A stretch of 64,000 bases of DNA from Kiritimatiellia bacterium. Its GTDB lineage: Bacteria > Verrucomicrobiota > Kiritimatiellia > RFP12 > UBA1067. The DNA lies in contig JAFWKK010000011.1 of NCBI GenBank assembly GCA_017514235.1, positions 1-64,000 of the forward strand, written 5' to 3'. Below are positions 18,001-26,049 of this stretch, in pieces. Positions within the stretch are counted from its first letter, which is position 1, and each line of letters starts with the position of its first letter. A program made the position numbers and the translations under genes. The notes beneath the pieces were generated by a model, which saw only the letters and a list, made by a program, of their open reading frames with translations, made no database searches and was not told the origin of the DNA.

Positions 18001-19494
18001 CGGGAATGGCTCAAGACGCAGTACGCGGGGCTTGATGGTCTGAACGCGGCGTGGCGGACGAACTTCCGCTCATGGGGCGAAGTCGTGCCGGACACCGCCG
18101 ACGAGGCTCGCGCCCGTGCGGAACGGATTGGCGAAAAGACCTACGCCGCATGGGCGGACCACCGCCGGTTCATGGAGCTGACGTTCTGCGGAACCATCGA
18201 TCGCGTGGCCGAGATTTTGCACGAGCGCCTGCCGGAGGTTCCGCTCGACATGTCAGGAACTCAGCCGCCGAACGGCTGGACTGGCATGGACATGTGGCTC
18301 GTCTCGAAGTCCGTAGGCGAGCCTGCCGCATACGCCGGGGGGTACCTCGGCGAACTCCTGCGGTCGTTCGGGCGGCCGTTTGTGAAGCCGTGGTGCGGCT
18401 ATGGCACCAGGCCCGATGTGCTGGAGGCGCGGATGTGGGAACATGCATTCCGCTTTCTCGACGTGGGCGCATACTTCTGGACTTGTTTCAACTTCCTTAT
18501 GCCGGACTATTCGCCTACGCCGACAGCCGTGCGGTATGGCAAGACCGGCGATGAGCTGCGGCACGGGACGGCGAGAATCCTCCGGTCGCTGGAGAGTCGG
18601 CCCGAGGCGTTGATCCACTATTCGTTTGCGTCCATACACGCGGCGCAGATCGAGCGCCGCTACGACGATTTCTTGAAGTGCGGGGACGAATGGCGACGCA
18701 TGCTTCAGAACCGTTCCATACCGTACCGCTATGTTTCATACGCCGAGATCGAGGATGGCGTTCTCGACCGGACGGCGGCGAAGTGGCTTGTATTGCCGCG
18801 TTCGGCGGCGCTGTCCGACAGGGAGGTCGAGGCGATCCACCGGTTCGCTGGGCGTGGCGGGAAGGTTGCCGGTGACGCCGAGACCGGCCGGCTGGACCAG
18901 CACTGTGCGGCGCGGCGCGCGCCAGCGCTGCGGGACGTGGCAAGGGAGGTGTCCGGCTTCGCCCCAGAGACGGTCGATGGGGTCTCGTCGTATCAGCTGT
19001 TCCCGCGAGACGGGGCGGAGGGACGATACTGGGGCTTCGTCCGCGAGTGGAACGCGGGGGAGGGCTCGGCGGAAAGGACAGTGCGGTTGGGCGCTCCGTC
19101 GTTTGTGTATGACTTGCGCACGAAGGAGTCGCTGGGCAAGGTGACGACGTTCAAGGTTTCCCTGCTTTCTGCCGAGGCGAAGCTTTTTGCGGCGCTGCCA
19201 TACGATGTCGGGCCGATCAAGGCGTCGGTCGCGGCGGGGCGTCCAGGCGAAGAGGTGAAGGTGACGGCGTTCGCGGGGATTCCGAAGTGGGCGAAGGCAT
19301 GTCATCCGGTGGCCGTTGACGTGTATTCGCCGGACGGGAAGCGCAGCCGACTTTATTCTGGTGTGTGCGATGCGAAGGGCGGACGAGGCGTGCATGTGTT
19401 CCGCACCGCGCTAAACGATGCCAGGGGCACGTGGCGCGTCATTGCCACGGACTGCATTTCAGGGAGCAAGCACTATGCTTCGTTTGAATTATAG
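15001..19494 (+). CDS. large secreted GH42-like glycoside hydrolase
   Basis: 1497 residues. ATG at 15001 gives a signal peptide (LTAALFLFAASRLAA). About residues 30-150 look like a carbohydrate-binding module. The region from about 860 to 1200 resembles GH42 and related beta-galactosidase-like TIM barrels: CDCGDENTLTLW with Glu978 as a candidate acid/base, then FREWLKTQYAGLDGLNAAW, which resembles the GH42 signature. A trimerisation-like Rossmann segment (IHYSFASIHAAQIERRY, then VLPRSAALSDREVEAIHRF) follows. The substrate is unknown. It sits 25 nt after the PATR protein gene, suggesting one operon. Confidence 0.72.
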   Translation: MRGRSLTAALFLFAASRLAAEGAACLAFPVNGHPEARQAIDHKVYELNQSKPRRIAWGVSGRFSGVDRTLAPNHHKYGMEIRFIYDDGTDDWFTPARKFTADSPGWQRLTGIYCPRRPVKKAYFFYRLATPGEAWYDGVSLFEAPDRPVRGGCRATESNGEVTLENDFIRCTVLPGEGATVRELVDRRTGVNYAGERSGLRLLQDGFRHGGDVSRLQWNAEVRNDGNDEATVELRLSGAEGRPYLEIVRQMTLKRDSSALEVRYSWRNQPASMADMLVDPCVANGLAPNGVRKPALCYPTESGVVCAEPDGGGAWCQDAIGGWCAALGDGARTMAFQFSWEHCYGTRVLQGAGGNPVSCVAFRPFRIPAGGTESTDVALFPLAGVARPDWVENGIAASISTDGGKLAAVFDSAFDGLLNVELEARASDGAATFRRGVVFVSPDSSSTFATDIPCAGVSWCAVRAFADGSLAFEAERAFEAGRKYRAKRAKAKPVEVKPFRMALGGGPVTPHAEFARPYAGGRPKVLFITSIHQAREIVELLQRIDMDARTVRLAYDENTTSWAMIEQFGTYRYREMNISLKKELESRLDVIFVSGSLLNAVDKENRTEIDRQVAAGTGLVRVGPKLPPLDGDSAARNWIAGNVSPELLPFKAGDLRAAAVGSHREVMLDYEGRLGLTPFVPYSAEFPPFRYQDYSLGVVGRAILWAAKMDVAPPPDAQTAEETVSVEPGFSIRHRFMKGPKGVYDWTAEALHVRKPAEFREFAVDDGGGAYRIGGRVKGKVSLTGGAARVTLSDGFGRLLAEADGVTDTFALAIPEARTGMLFVDAYLELGGKTVDVRHAKVVCERPWRRAEYPLGISEDWLTDGCEKEYLLEHRARLYHELGIDMIRFWNSSSVASFLHMLPHGFDLDFPIYDARIGETAFRERFRDPYAKTKDRKYLCRRPCLHDPEYRKALDEKTRANVARIARFSPVTCDCGDENTLTLWDSPFDFCFSTHTLNAFREWLKTQYAGLDGLNAAWRTNFRSWGEVVPDTADEARARAERIGEKTYAAWADHRRFMELTFCGTIDRVAEILHERLPEVPLDMSGTQPPNGWTGMDMWLVSKSVGEPAAYAGGYLGELLRSFGRPFVKPWCGYGTRPDVLEARMWEHAFRFLDVGAYFWTCFNFLMPDYSPTPTAVRYGKTGDELRHGTARILRSLESRPEALIHYSFASIHAAQIERRYDDFLKCGDEWRRMLQNRSIPYRYVSYAEIEDGVLDRTAAKWLVLPRSAALSDREVEAIHRFAGRGGKVAGDAETGRLDQHCAARRAPALRDVAREVSGFAPETVDGVSSYQLFPRDGAEGRYWGFVREWNAGEGSAERTVRLGAPSFVYDLRTKESLGKVTTFKVSLLSAEAKLFAALPYDVGPIKASVAAGRPGEEVKVTAFAGIPKWAKACHPVAVDVYSPDGKRSRLYSGVCDAKGGRGVHVFRTALNDARGTWRVIATDCISGSKHYASFEL

Positions 19495-19508
19495 GGCCTG
19501 CGGGAATA

Positions 19509-19517
19509 TGGTACAAT
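19509..19517 (+). promoter_or_regulatory. extended -10 of the first GH39-like gene
   Basis: TGG-TACAAT at 19509-19517. Possible ATGs lie at 19522, 19526, 19531 and 19558; the last has AGAGGTGA just upstream and is preferred. Confidence 0.7.
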
Positions 19518-19557
19518 GTGCATGCATGACATGAAAAAGAACCCAGAGGTGACGAAA

Positions 19558-20949
19558 ATGAGAATCCTATGCGGAACAGTTGTCGTGGCGGCGATGTCCG
19601 CCTGCCAGGCGTTCGCCGCGCATGTCGCGGTTGACTTCGACACGGCCATTGGCCAGGTCAAGCCCGTGAACGGCGTCGGGCAGCCGCCGATGGTCGGCAA
19701 GTGCGGCGACTACCCGATGATGCACTATCTCAGGGAGGCGGGCATTCCGTACTCTCGCCTTCATGACGTGGGCGGGTGGCTCGGCGGCGGGCTTTTCGTG
19801 GACATACCGAACCTCTTCCCGGATTTCGATGCCGACGAGAACGATCCGAAGAACTATCGCTTTGCATACACGGACTCCCTTATGAAGGCCCTTGACGCAA
19901 GCGGCGTGGAGCCGTTTTTCCGCCTCGGCGTGACCATAGAGAATTTCGTGGAACGGGGCTTCCCGCCTGTAAACATCCTGCCGCCCAAGGACTATGCTAA
20001 ATGGGGACGGATCTGCGAGCATGTCATCCGGCACTACACCGAGGGCTGGGCGGACGGCTTCAAGATGAAGATATCCCATTGGGAAATCTGGAACGAGCCC
20101 GACAACAACCCTGACGACGACATCAATCCGATGTTCCGCGGCCCGTTCTCGGAATACATGCGCCTCTACGGCACGGTTGCGCCTTACCTCAAGGCGAAGT
20201 TTCCGCACCTCAAGATCGGAGGCTACGGAAGCTGCGGATTCTATGCCGCTGTCGGCTCCGGACGGGTCGCTGCCGCCAACTCGTCGCCGCGCCTGGTCCA
20301 TTTCGTCGACTGCTTCACCAACTTCCTGTCCCACGCCAAGGCGGAAAACTGGCCGCTCGACTTTTTCTCGTTCCACTCTTACTCGTTGCCGGACGACGCG
20401 CGGCTCCAGATCGCATACGCACGGAGGACGCTCGATGAATTCGGATTCGGAAACACGGCCATGAGTTTCAACGAGTGGCTGCCTTATCCCGCCCTTGAGT
20501 CCCTTGGCACGGCCCGCCAGGCGGCACTGATAGCCGCGGAGCTGATAGACCTCCAGAACGGGCCTTGCGATACGGCGATGATCTACGATGCCCGCTGTGG
20601 GGTAGGCAACTATTCCCCGCTGTTCAATCCTCTCACTCAGAAGCCGCACAAGGCGTACTATGCGTTCATGGCGTTCAACGAACTCAGGAAGGCGGGAACT
20701 GCTGTCAAGGCGACGAGCGACGACTGCAAGGTGCGCGTTGCGGGGGCGAAGGGGACGTCGGGGCGGACCGTAATGGTCGTCAACTGCTCGAAGGAGCCCA
20801 AGCCGATCGCGCTGAGCCTTGGGAAGGGCGAGACGCCGCAATTGACGTGTCGCATCACGGATGGCATGCGTACATGGGAGGAGACCCCGCTTCCGGCAAG
20901 CCTGCCTGCATGGTCGTTTGCCGTAGTGGCCATTCCCGACAGGCCGTAG
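19558..20949 (+). CDS. secreted GH39-like glycoside hydrolase
   Basis: 463 residues. AGAGGTGA lies upstream of the ATG at 19558, which begins a signal peptide (MRILCGTVVVAAMSA to AFAA). Starts at 19522 or 19531 are possible and would add up to 12 residues. The clan-A TIM barrel shows EIWNEPD with acid/base Glu at about 180 and SFNEWLPYP with the likely nucleophile Glu at about 306, the GH39 arrangement (beta-xylosidase or alpha-L-iduronidase family). A small beta domain ends the protein. A paralogue with the same two motifs is at 31914-33338. Confidence 0.78.
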   Translation: MRILCGTVVVAAMSACQAFAAHVAVDFDTAIGQVKPVNGVGQPPMVGKCGDYPMMHYLREAGIPYSRLHDVGGWLGGGLFVDIPNLFPDFDADENDPKNYRFAYTDSLMKALDASGVEPFFRLGVTIENFVERGFPPVNILPPKDYAKWGRICEHVIRHYTEGWADGFKMKISHWEIWNEPDNNPDDDINPMFRGPFSEYMRLYGTVAPYLKAKFPHLKIGGYGSCGFYAAVGSGRVAAANSSPRLVHFVDCFTNFLSHAKAENWPLDFFSFHSYSLPDDARLQIAYARRTLDEFGFGNTAMSFNEWLPYPALESLGTARQAALIAAELIDLQNGPCDTAMIYDARCGVGNYSPLFNPLTQKPHKAYYAFMAFNELRKAGTAVKATSDDCKVRVAGAKGTSGRTVMVVNCSKEPKPIALSLGKGETPQLTCRITDGMRTWEETPLPASLPAWSFAVVAIPDRP

Positions 20950-21014
20950 ATTTCATCGGTGGAAAACGCAGAGGCGGCGGCCGTAACTAGCGCTTTGACT
21001 TCGGCGGAAATTTA

Positions 21015-21023
21015 TAGGATAAT
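21015..21023 (+). promoter_or_regulatory. weak -10 of the UDP-sugar pyrophosphorylase gene
   Basis: TAG-GATAAT at 21015-21023, a poorer match that lacks the TG element. The gene starts 67 nt downstream with its own purine-rich ribosome site (GGAAAGAAGGAAC). Confidence 0.5.
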
Positions 21024-21090
21024 ATGCAAATACCCTTGAGGCCGTTGGCGAAACGATGCCAATAATGGAAGAAGGAAGGAAAGAAGGAAC

Positions 21091-22431
21091 ATGAACTACT
21101 CGCAGGCAAAGGAATTGCTCCGCTCGTGCGGACAGGAACACGTCCTCGCCGGATGGAGCCGGCTTGACGCAAAGGCGCGGCGCGGTCTTCTTGCACAGGT
21201 TGGGCAGATAGACCCTGCCAGCGTGCGGCGATGCCAGGCGGCCCTTAAGACAGGGGGCTCCGTCGCCGACTCGTCGAAGGGCGTGGCCCCCAGGGTGGCA
21301 GTGCTCTCCGGCGCGGCCAGACGCAAGGCGGTCGAGGCTGGCGAGCGGGAGCTTCGCGCCGGACGCGTCGCCGCGCTGCTCGTAGCCGGCGGACAGGGTT
21401 CGCGCCTCGGCTATGACGGCCCGAAAGGCTGCTACTCCATCGGTCCGGTCACCGGTGCTCCGCTCTTCTATTTCCATGCCCGCAAGATCCTGGCGCGTTC
21501 GCGCCGCTACGGCGCGCCAATCCCGTTCTACGTCATGACGTCCGAAGCGAACAACTCCGCGACCGTGAGGTGCTTCGAGGAGAACGCCTATTTTGGTCTC
21601 AACCCGAAAGACGTGTTCTTTTTTACCCAGGGCATGTGGCCTGGCATGACGAAGGACGGCAAGATAATCCTCGATGCGCCCGGACACGTCTTCATGTCGC
21701 CGGACGGGCACGGCGGTCTTCTCGCGGCGCTCAAGAGGTCTGGCGCGCTTGACGACATGAAGAAGCGCGGCATTGCGAGCGTGTTCTTCTTTCAGGTCGA
21801 CAATCCGCTCGTGGAGGTCGCCGATCCCGCGTTCGTCGGCTACCATGTCATGCAGAAGTCTTCCTATTCCCTCAAGCTCTGCGCCAAACGAGACCCGAAG
21901 GAGAAGGTCGGCATGCCGATGCGGTTCGGCAAGACCTTCCGCATGGTTGAGTACACCGAGATGACCGATGAGCAGTGCAACCGTCGCAAGAAGGACGGGT
22001 CGCTCTACTTCCTCTACGGCTCGCCTGCGATTCATGTCTTCGATCGTGCGTTTCTTGCCCGCGAGGCTGCGAAGGCCATGCCGCTCCACCTGGCGTTCAA
22101 GAAAATCCCGGTCTTCGACGGGGCAAAGATCGTCAAGCCGTCCGAACCCAACGGCTACAAGTTCGAGAAATTCATCTTCGACATTCTGCCCAATGCGACG
22201 AGAGCGGCGTTTCTGGCGTTTGACCCTGCGGACGAGTTTTCGCCCCTCAAGAATGCGGAGGGGAGCGATTCTCCCGCCACGTGTCAGGCAGACCTTCGGG
22301 CGAAGTGGCTGCGTGCGCTCTCCGAGGCTGGCGTTTCCGTGTCGCCGGGCGTGCCGCTGGAGATCGATCCGGCTTATGCGCTCGATGCGGCCGACATTCG
22401 CGACCGCGGCCTGCTGCTTCGGCAGGTGTAA
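21091..22431 (+). CDS. UDP-sugar pyrophosphorylase (UDPGP family)
   Basis: 446 residues. The nucleotide-binding signature LVAGGQGSRLGYDGPKG is at about 97-113 and FQVDNPLVEVADP at about 235, as in eukaryotic-type UDP-N-acetylglucosamine or UTP-glucose-1-phosphate uridylyltransferases rather than bacterial GalU. The PEKFIFD-like KFEKFIFDILP near 355 favours the UDP-GlcNAc/GalNAc pyrophosphorylase branch. It makes UDP-sugars from sugar 1-phosphate and UTP in the cytosol. Strong purine-rich ribosome site; monocistronic as seen. Confidence 0.85.
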   Translation: MNYSQAKELLRSCGQEHVLAGWSRLDAKARRGLLAQVGQIDPASVRRCQAALKTGGSVADSSKGVAPRVAVLSGAARRKAVEAGERELRAGRVAALLVAGGQGSRLGYDGPKGCYSIGPVTGAPLFYFHARKILARSRRYGAPIPFYVMTSEANNSATVRCFEENAYFGLNPKDVFFFTQGMWPGMTKDGKIILDAPGHVFMSPDGHGGLLAALKRSGALDDMKKRGIASVFFFQVDNPLVEVADPAFVGYHVMQKSSYSLKLCAKRDPKEKVGMPMRFGKTFRMVEYTEMTDEQCNRRKKDGSLYFLYGSPAIHVFDRAFLAREAAKAMPLHLAFKKIPVFDGAKIVKPSEPNGYKFEKFIFDILPNATRAAFLAFDPADEFSPLKNAEGSDSPATCQADLRAKWLRALSEAGVSVSPGVPLEIDPAYALDAADIRDRGLLLRQV

Positions 22432-22565
22432 TCAAGGCGCTTCCTTCAAGTACGCTTCTGCATTGCGTTAGCTTATTACATAACATTCATAACGTATTTT
22501 AACCGCATGTTCGTTGCATAAAGAGATTTAAACATGGCATTATTGTTGTGATTGCCGTTATGGTG

Positions 22566-22574
22566 TGGTATAAT
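22566..22574 (+). promoter_or_regulatory. promoter of the second PATR-type secreted protein gene
   Basis: TGG-TATAAT at 22566-22574 with a -35-like TTGTGA at 22546-22551, spacer 17. The 181-bp gap upstream is AT-rich for this region and contains CATAAC twice (22479 and 22488), otherwise nothing recognisable. Confidence 0.75.
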
Positions 22575-22612
22575 GTGGGGCAAACTGGGAAAAGAATAAG
22601 GAGCGTTGCGCA

Positions 22613-25600
22613 ATGAAAAAGCTATTGATAATCAACGTGGTGGCGTTTGCCGCGATTTCGATGGCGGATGCCGTCAAGGTTGGTTTTCGCGAGACGGGAA
22701 ACGTCCACGTGGATTCCGGCACGGTGACGCAAAACGACCCTGTGGTTCTTGGTGACAAGGCCAAGTTCTACAAGACTGGCGCGGGAGAACTTGTGCTTCC
22801 GCTTGCGAACGTCAACCGACAGCGCGACTATTCTCTCACGGTATTGGACGGAAAGGCGACGCTTGTTGCCGGTGAAGACGCAACGGTGGACGCCTCGCAA
22901 CCACCGGCGGCACTCTCCAAGGCGGCGTTTTGGGTTAACGCCGATTCCGTCGTGACGGACGCGAACGGTCTTGTTACGAAATGGTGCGACGTGCGCGAGA
23001 CGTCCACCGAGTCGCCACGGTATTGGTATGCCGTTCCGAAGTGGGGAACGTTGGCGACGACCTATGCAAACGTGCCGCCCAAACTCGGCACGTTCCACGG
23101 TCGTCAGGGTGTCTATTTCTATGGGCGAGCGTCCAACGTCTATATGAGATACATGACAAACGGCACGGAAAGCGCCATCGGCACGGTGCGCCACATCTTC
23201 CTTGTGCATGGCGTCACGAACTGCTGGGGCGCCGCCGTCGGCTACACGACAACGCGTGAGGGCGGCATGGTGCCGGATACCGACAGCTTCATCCGCAATC
23301 TGTCGGACTGCAGGGCCTACTTTGTGCGCCGTGCCGATCTTTCGTCCGACTTCGCCGCTGGCCGGTTCTACCTCAACGGCCAGCAGTTTGATCCTTTCAC
23401 GACGGTTCCACGGCAGGGCGTTTCGCTGCTGGAATGCGATTTCCTCGCCAAGCCCTCCAACGCGAACTTGTTCTTCCGCACCGATTTCGAGACCTACAGG
23501 GATCGCGGCAATCAGGGCGGCGATTACCTCTGCGAGGTGATCATCTTTACGGGTACGCTTCTCACCGAAAAGGATCGTCTGGACATCGAGCGCTATCTGC
23601 TCAAGAAATGGAATCTGCCGTACCATGCCAATGCGGAGCTGCGACTGCCGATGCCGCTTGGCGCGGTCGGCGTGGCGTCCAACGCAACGGTCGAGGTCTC
23701 GGCGGCGAACGGCGAACAGACTACGCCGCTGACTTTCGCGGGCGAGGGAACGGTGCGTAAGACGGGTGCTGGTGCGCTGATGGTCGGCCCTTCGACCGGC
23801 ACGCCGTTCAACGGTTCATTTACGCTTGAAGAAGGGTCTGTAATCTCCGCAGGCGGACGGCCGCCGGCGGTCAAGGCCGTGTCCGGCGACATCTACGATT
23901 CATCGCGCTATCTGCACAACAATTCATCCACGCCGGACAACATCGCCAAGAGCGGCATGAAACTGACGCGCGCGACAAATGGTGCGGCGGGAGTGTTCCG
24001 CAAGACGGGCGTTGGCGAGGTGCGGCTCTCCGGCGTCGATGAGAGCGTGGAACGGCTGAACGTCGAGGGCGGCGTGGTGTCGCTTGAGACCAAGACCAAG
24101 GTTGCCGCCTTTGCGCCGTGCGGGACGGTGGTTACGGCGGCGGTTCCGAACGCCAGTTTCGAGATGCCGCTTGCTTCTACCAATTCCTCGGCGCGCTATT
24201 CATATCATGATGCTACAGTCAATGGATGGCAGGCCACCAGCTTCTGGTGCGACTACGCCACCGCAGATCATTCCGGCTGGTCTAACTGGGCGGACGAGGC
24301 GCCGCCTGATGGAAGAAATGTATTTATTCTGAGAGGAAATTCAGGAGCGCAGACGACAGTGGCATTCCCTAAGGCGGGTCGCTACGAGTTGACGCTCTGG
24401 GCCTGCGACCGCTATGGACAGCAATATGGCAGCAACCCCGACAAGTTTGGCGTGAACCAGGTTAACTTGCTGTTTGGCAAGGCCGGCGGCACGATGGAAC
24501 AGTTCGGTACGGTGCTTGCCTACGGGCGCAAGTTCACCAAGTTCCGCTTCATGCTGCCGGAGGTCGAGGCTGGAAACTACGTCTTGCGGCTGCGGTCGCC
24601 AAGCCAATCATACGATGAATCGACGTGCATCGACGACATCCGCATCACCTACGTCGGGGAGAGCGCTAAGACGGTTGCGTTCAAGGTTCCGAATGGCGAT
24701 TTCGAGAGACTGTCGCCGAGAAGTGCGCACCCTACTCGCTATGGCTTCTTCACGCCGCTTGATAAGGCAACGGGCTGGACGTTTGAAATCACTGACTCCC
24801 GGTTTGAAAACTGCCTCACGAACTTCGCCGTGGGCGTGGCTGCACCGTCGAAGCACATCTACAGCAACCGCTATGCACCGCTCTATTCGTATGGCATCGG
24901 GCAGATGGGAAGCGCCAGCCTGGCGTTCGTCTTTGGATATGGAAGGGCATCCACTACGTTCACGGTCCCTGCCGGCACGTACCGTCTGAGGTGCAACGCC
25001 GCATGGACGCCCACCAACCCCAAGTACCAGAACAGCAGCGGTTCGTGGGTCGAGGTTGATGCGAACAACGTGCCGAGGATAGCGGCGCGTCTTGTAACGG
25101 GCGGTGGCGCATCAGTCAGTCTTGGGGAGATCACCCCGAACTCGACTTTGCCGAATGCGAAGGACTGGCCGACGGCGTTCTCCTTCGCGGAGCCGACGGA
25201 AGTCACGCTCGTTCTTGAGCAGAGCAACACGGCGGCAAGCGGCACGATTGACGATCTGGTGCTTGTCGCTGAAGAGAAGTATGACGCTGGCGAATTGCTG
25301 AAGGACGGAGGCTTTGAGTCGCTGTCGTCATGGACAAGAACCGCCGACAACTCCTATTACCGGTTTTCGCAAATTGGCCAGAGGGCCTACATGTCGAATC
25401 CCGCATCGGCCTACGGCTACAATGTGTTCGAGGGCGACCAGCGCGGCGGATTCAAGGACGAATGCCTCGCCGTCCAGACCGTGACCTTCCCGACGGCTGG
25501 GCTTCACCGCTTCCGTCTCCATGCCAACACCCGCATTGACTCTGACAACGAATCGCAGAATCCGCTTCGCTTCTGGTATCACGCCGTCGGCTCGACGGAA

Positions 25601-26035
25601 ACCAATGTGATCGACGTCATGCTGGTGCCGCGTTGCTTCAACTGGTTCGAGCGCGAATACCTGTTTGACATCCCGGTTGCGGGCGACTATAAGTTCGGAA
25701 TCGAGGGCGGCTATTCGCTCCGCGAAGGCGGTTACGGTATCAAGGATACGAGCAAAGGCGCAGACCGCTACTCTTTCCTTGACGGGTGCTCGATTCGCCG
25801 TGTGCTTGATGAACTGGAAGAGGCACCAGAGATGCCATCCAATCTGCGGATCAACGTCGCCAGCGGTTCGCGTCTGGTGCTCAACTATCCGGGCACTGTT
25901 CAAGTAAGCAGAGTAAAGCTCGGCGATGCCGTCATTTCAAGTGGCGTGGTCAGCGAGAAAACGCATCCGCAGTTCGTCGGCGGCATGGGGTCATTGACCA
26001 TTGTTCCCCACGGCACGGCAATTTCGATTCGATAG
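22613..26035 (+). CDS. large secreted multi-module carbohydrate-binding protein
   Basis: 1140 residues with signal peptide MKKLLIINVVAFAAISMADA. After a PATR-like strand (FYKTGAGELVLPLANV) comes a concanavalin/LamG-like module at about 95-340, ending in EKDRLDIERYLLKKWN. Two further PATR motifs follow (VRKTGAGALMVGPSTGT near 380, FRKTGVGEVRLSG near 460). Three related modules of about 130 to 180 residues then begin PNASFEMP, PNGDFERL and KDGGFESL; they look like CBM-type jelly rolls. There is no catalytic domain and no barrel. AAGGAG precedes the ATG. It is followed by a DUF4838 hydrolase-like gene and a regulator, suggesting a glycan-use operon. Confidence 0.72.
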   Translation: MKKLLIINVVAFAAISMADAVKVGFRETGNVHVDSGTVTQNDPVVLGDKAKFYKTGAGELVLPLANVNRQRDYSLTVLDGKATLVAGEDATVDASQPPAALSKAAFWVNADSVVTDANGLVTKWCDVRETSTESPRYWYAVPKWGTLATTYANVPPKLGTFHGRQGVYFYGRASNVYMRYMTNGTESAIGTVRHIFLVHGVTNCWGAAVGYTTTREGGMVPDTDSFIRNLSDCRAYFVRRADLSSDFAAGRFYLNGQQFDPFTTVPRQGVSLLECDFLAKPSNANLFFRTDFETYRDRGNQGGDYLCEVIIFTGTLLTEKDRLDIERYLLKKWNLPYHANAELRLPMPLGAVGVASNATVEVSAANGEQTTPLTFAGEGTVRKTGAGALMVGPSTGTPFNGSFTLEEGSVISAGGRPPAVKAVSGDIYDSSRYLHNNSSTPDNIAKSGMKLTRATNGAAGVFRKTGVGEVRLSGVDESVERLNVEGGVVSLETKTKVAAFAPCGTVVTAAVPNASFEMPLASTNSSARYSYHDATVNGWQATSFWCDYATADHSGWSNWADEAPPDGRNVFILRGNSGAQTTVAFPKAGRYELTLWACDRYGQQYGSNPDKFGVNQVNLLFGKAGGTMEQFGTVLAYGRKFTKFRFMLPEVEAGNYVLRLRSPSQSYDESTCIDDIRITYVGESAKTVAFKVPNGDFERLSPRSAHPTRYGFFTPLDKATGWTFEITDSRFENCLTNFAVGVAAPSKHIYSNRYAPLYSYGIGQMGSASLAFVFGYGRASTTFTVPAGTYRLRCNAAWTPTNPKYQNSSGSWVEVDANNVPRIAARLVTGGGASVSLGEITPNSTLPNAKDWPTAFSFAEPTEVTLVLEQSNTAASGTIDDLVLVAEEKYDAGELLKDGGFESLSSWTRTADNSYYRFSQIGQRAYMSNPASAYGYNVFEGDQRGGFKDECLAVQTVTFPTAGLHRFRLHANTRIDSDNESQNPLRFWYHAVGSTETNVIDVMLVPRCFNWFEREYLFDIPVAGDYKFGIEGGYSLREGGYGIKDTSKGADRYSFLDGCSIRRVLDELEEAPEMPSNLRINVASGSRLVLNYPGTVQVSRVKLGDAVISSGVVSEKTHPQFVGGMGSLTIVPHGTAISIR

Positions 26036-26049
26036 AGGGGAGTCAAGAG

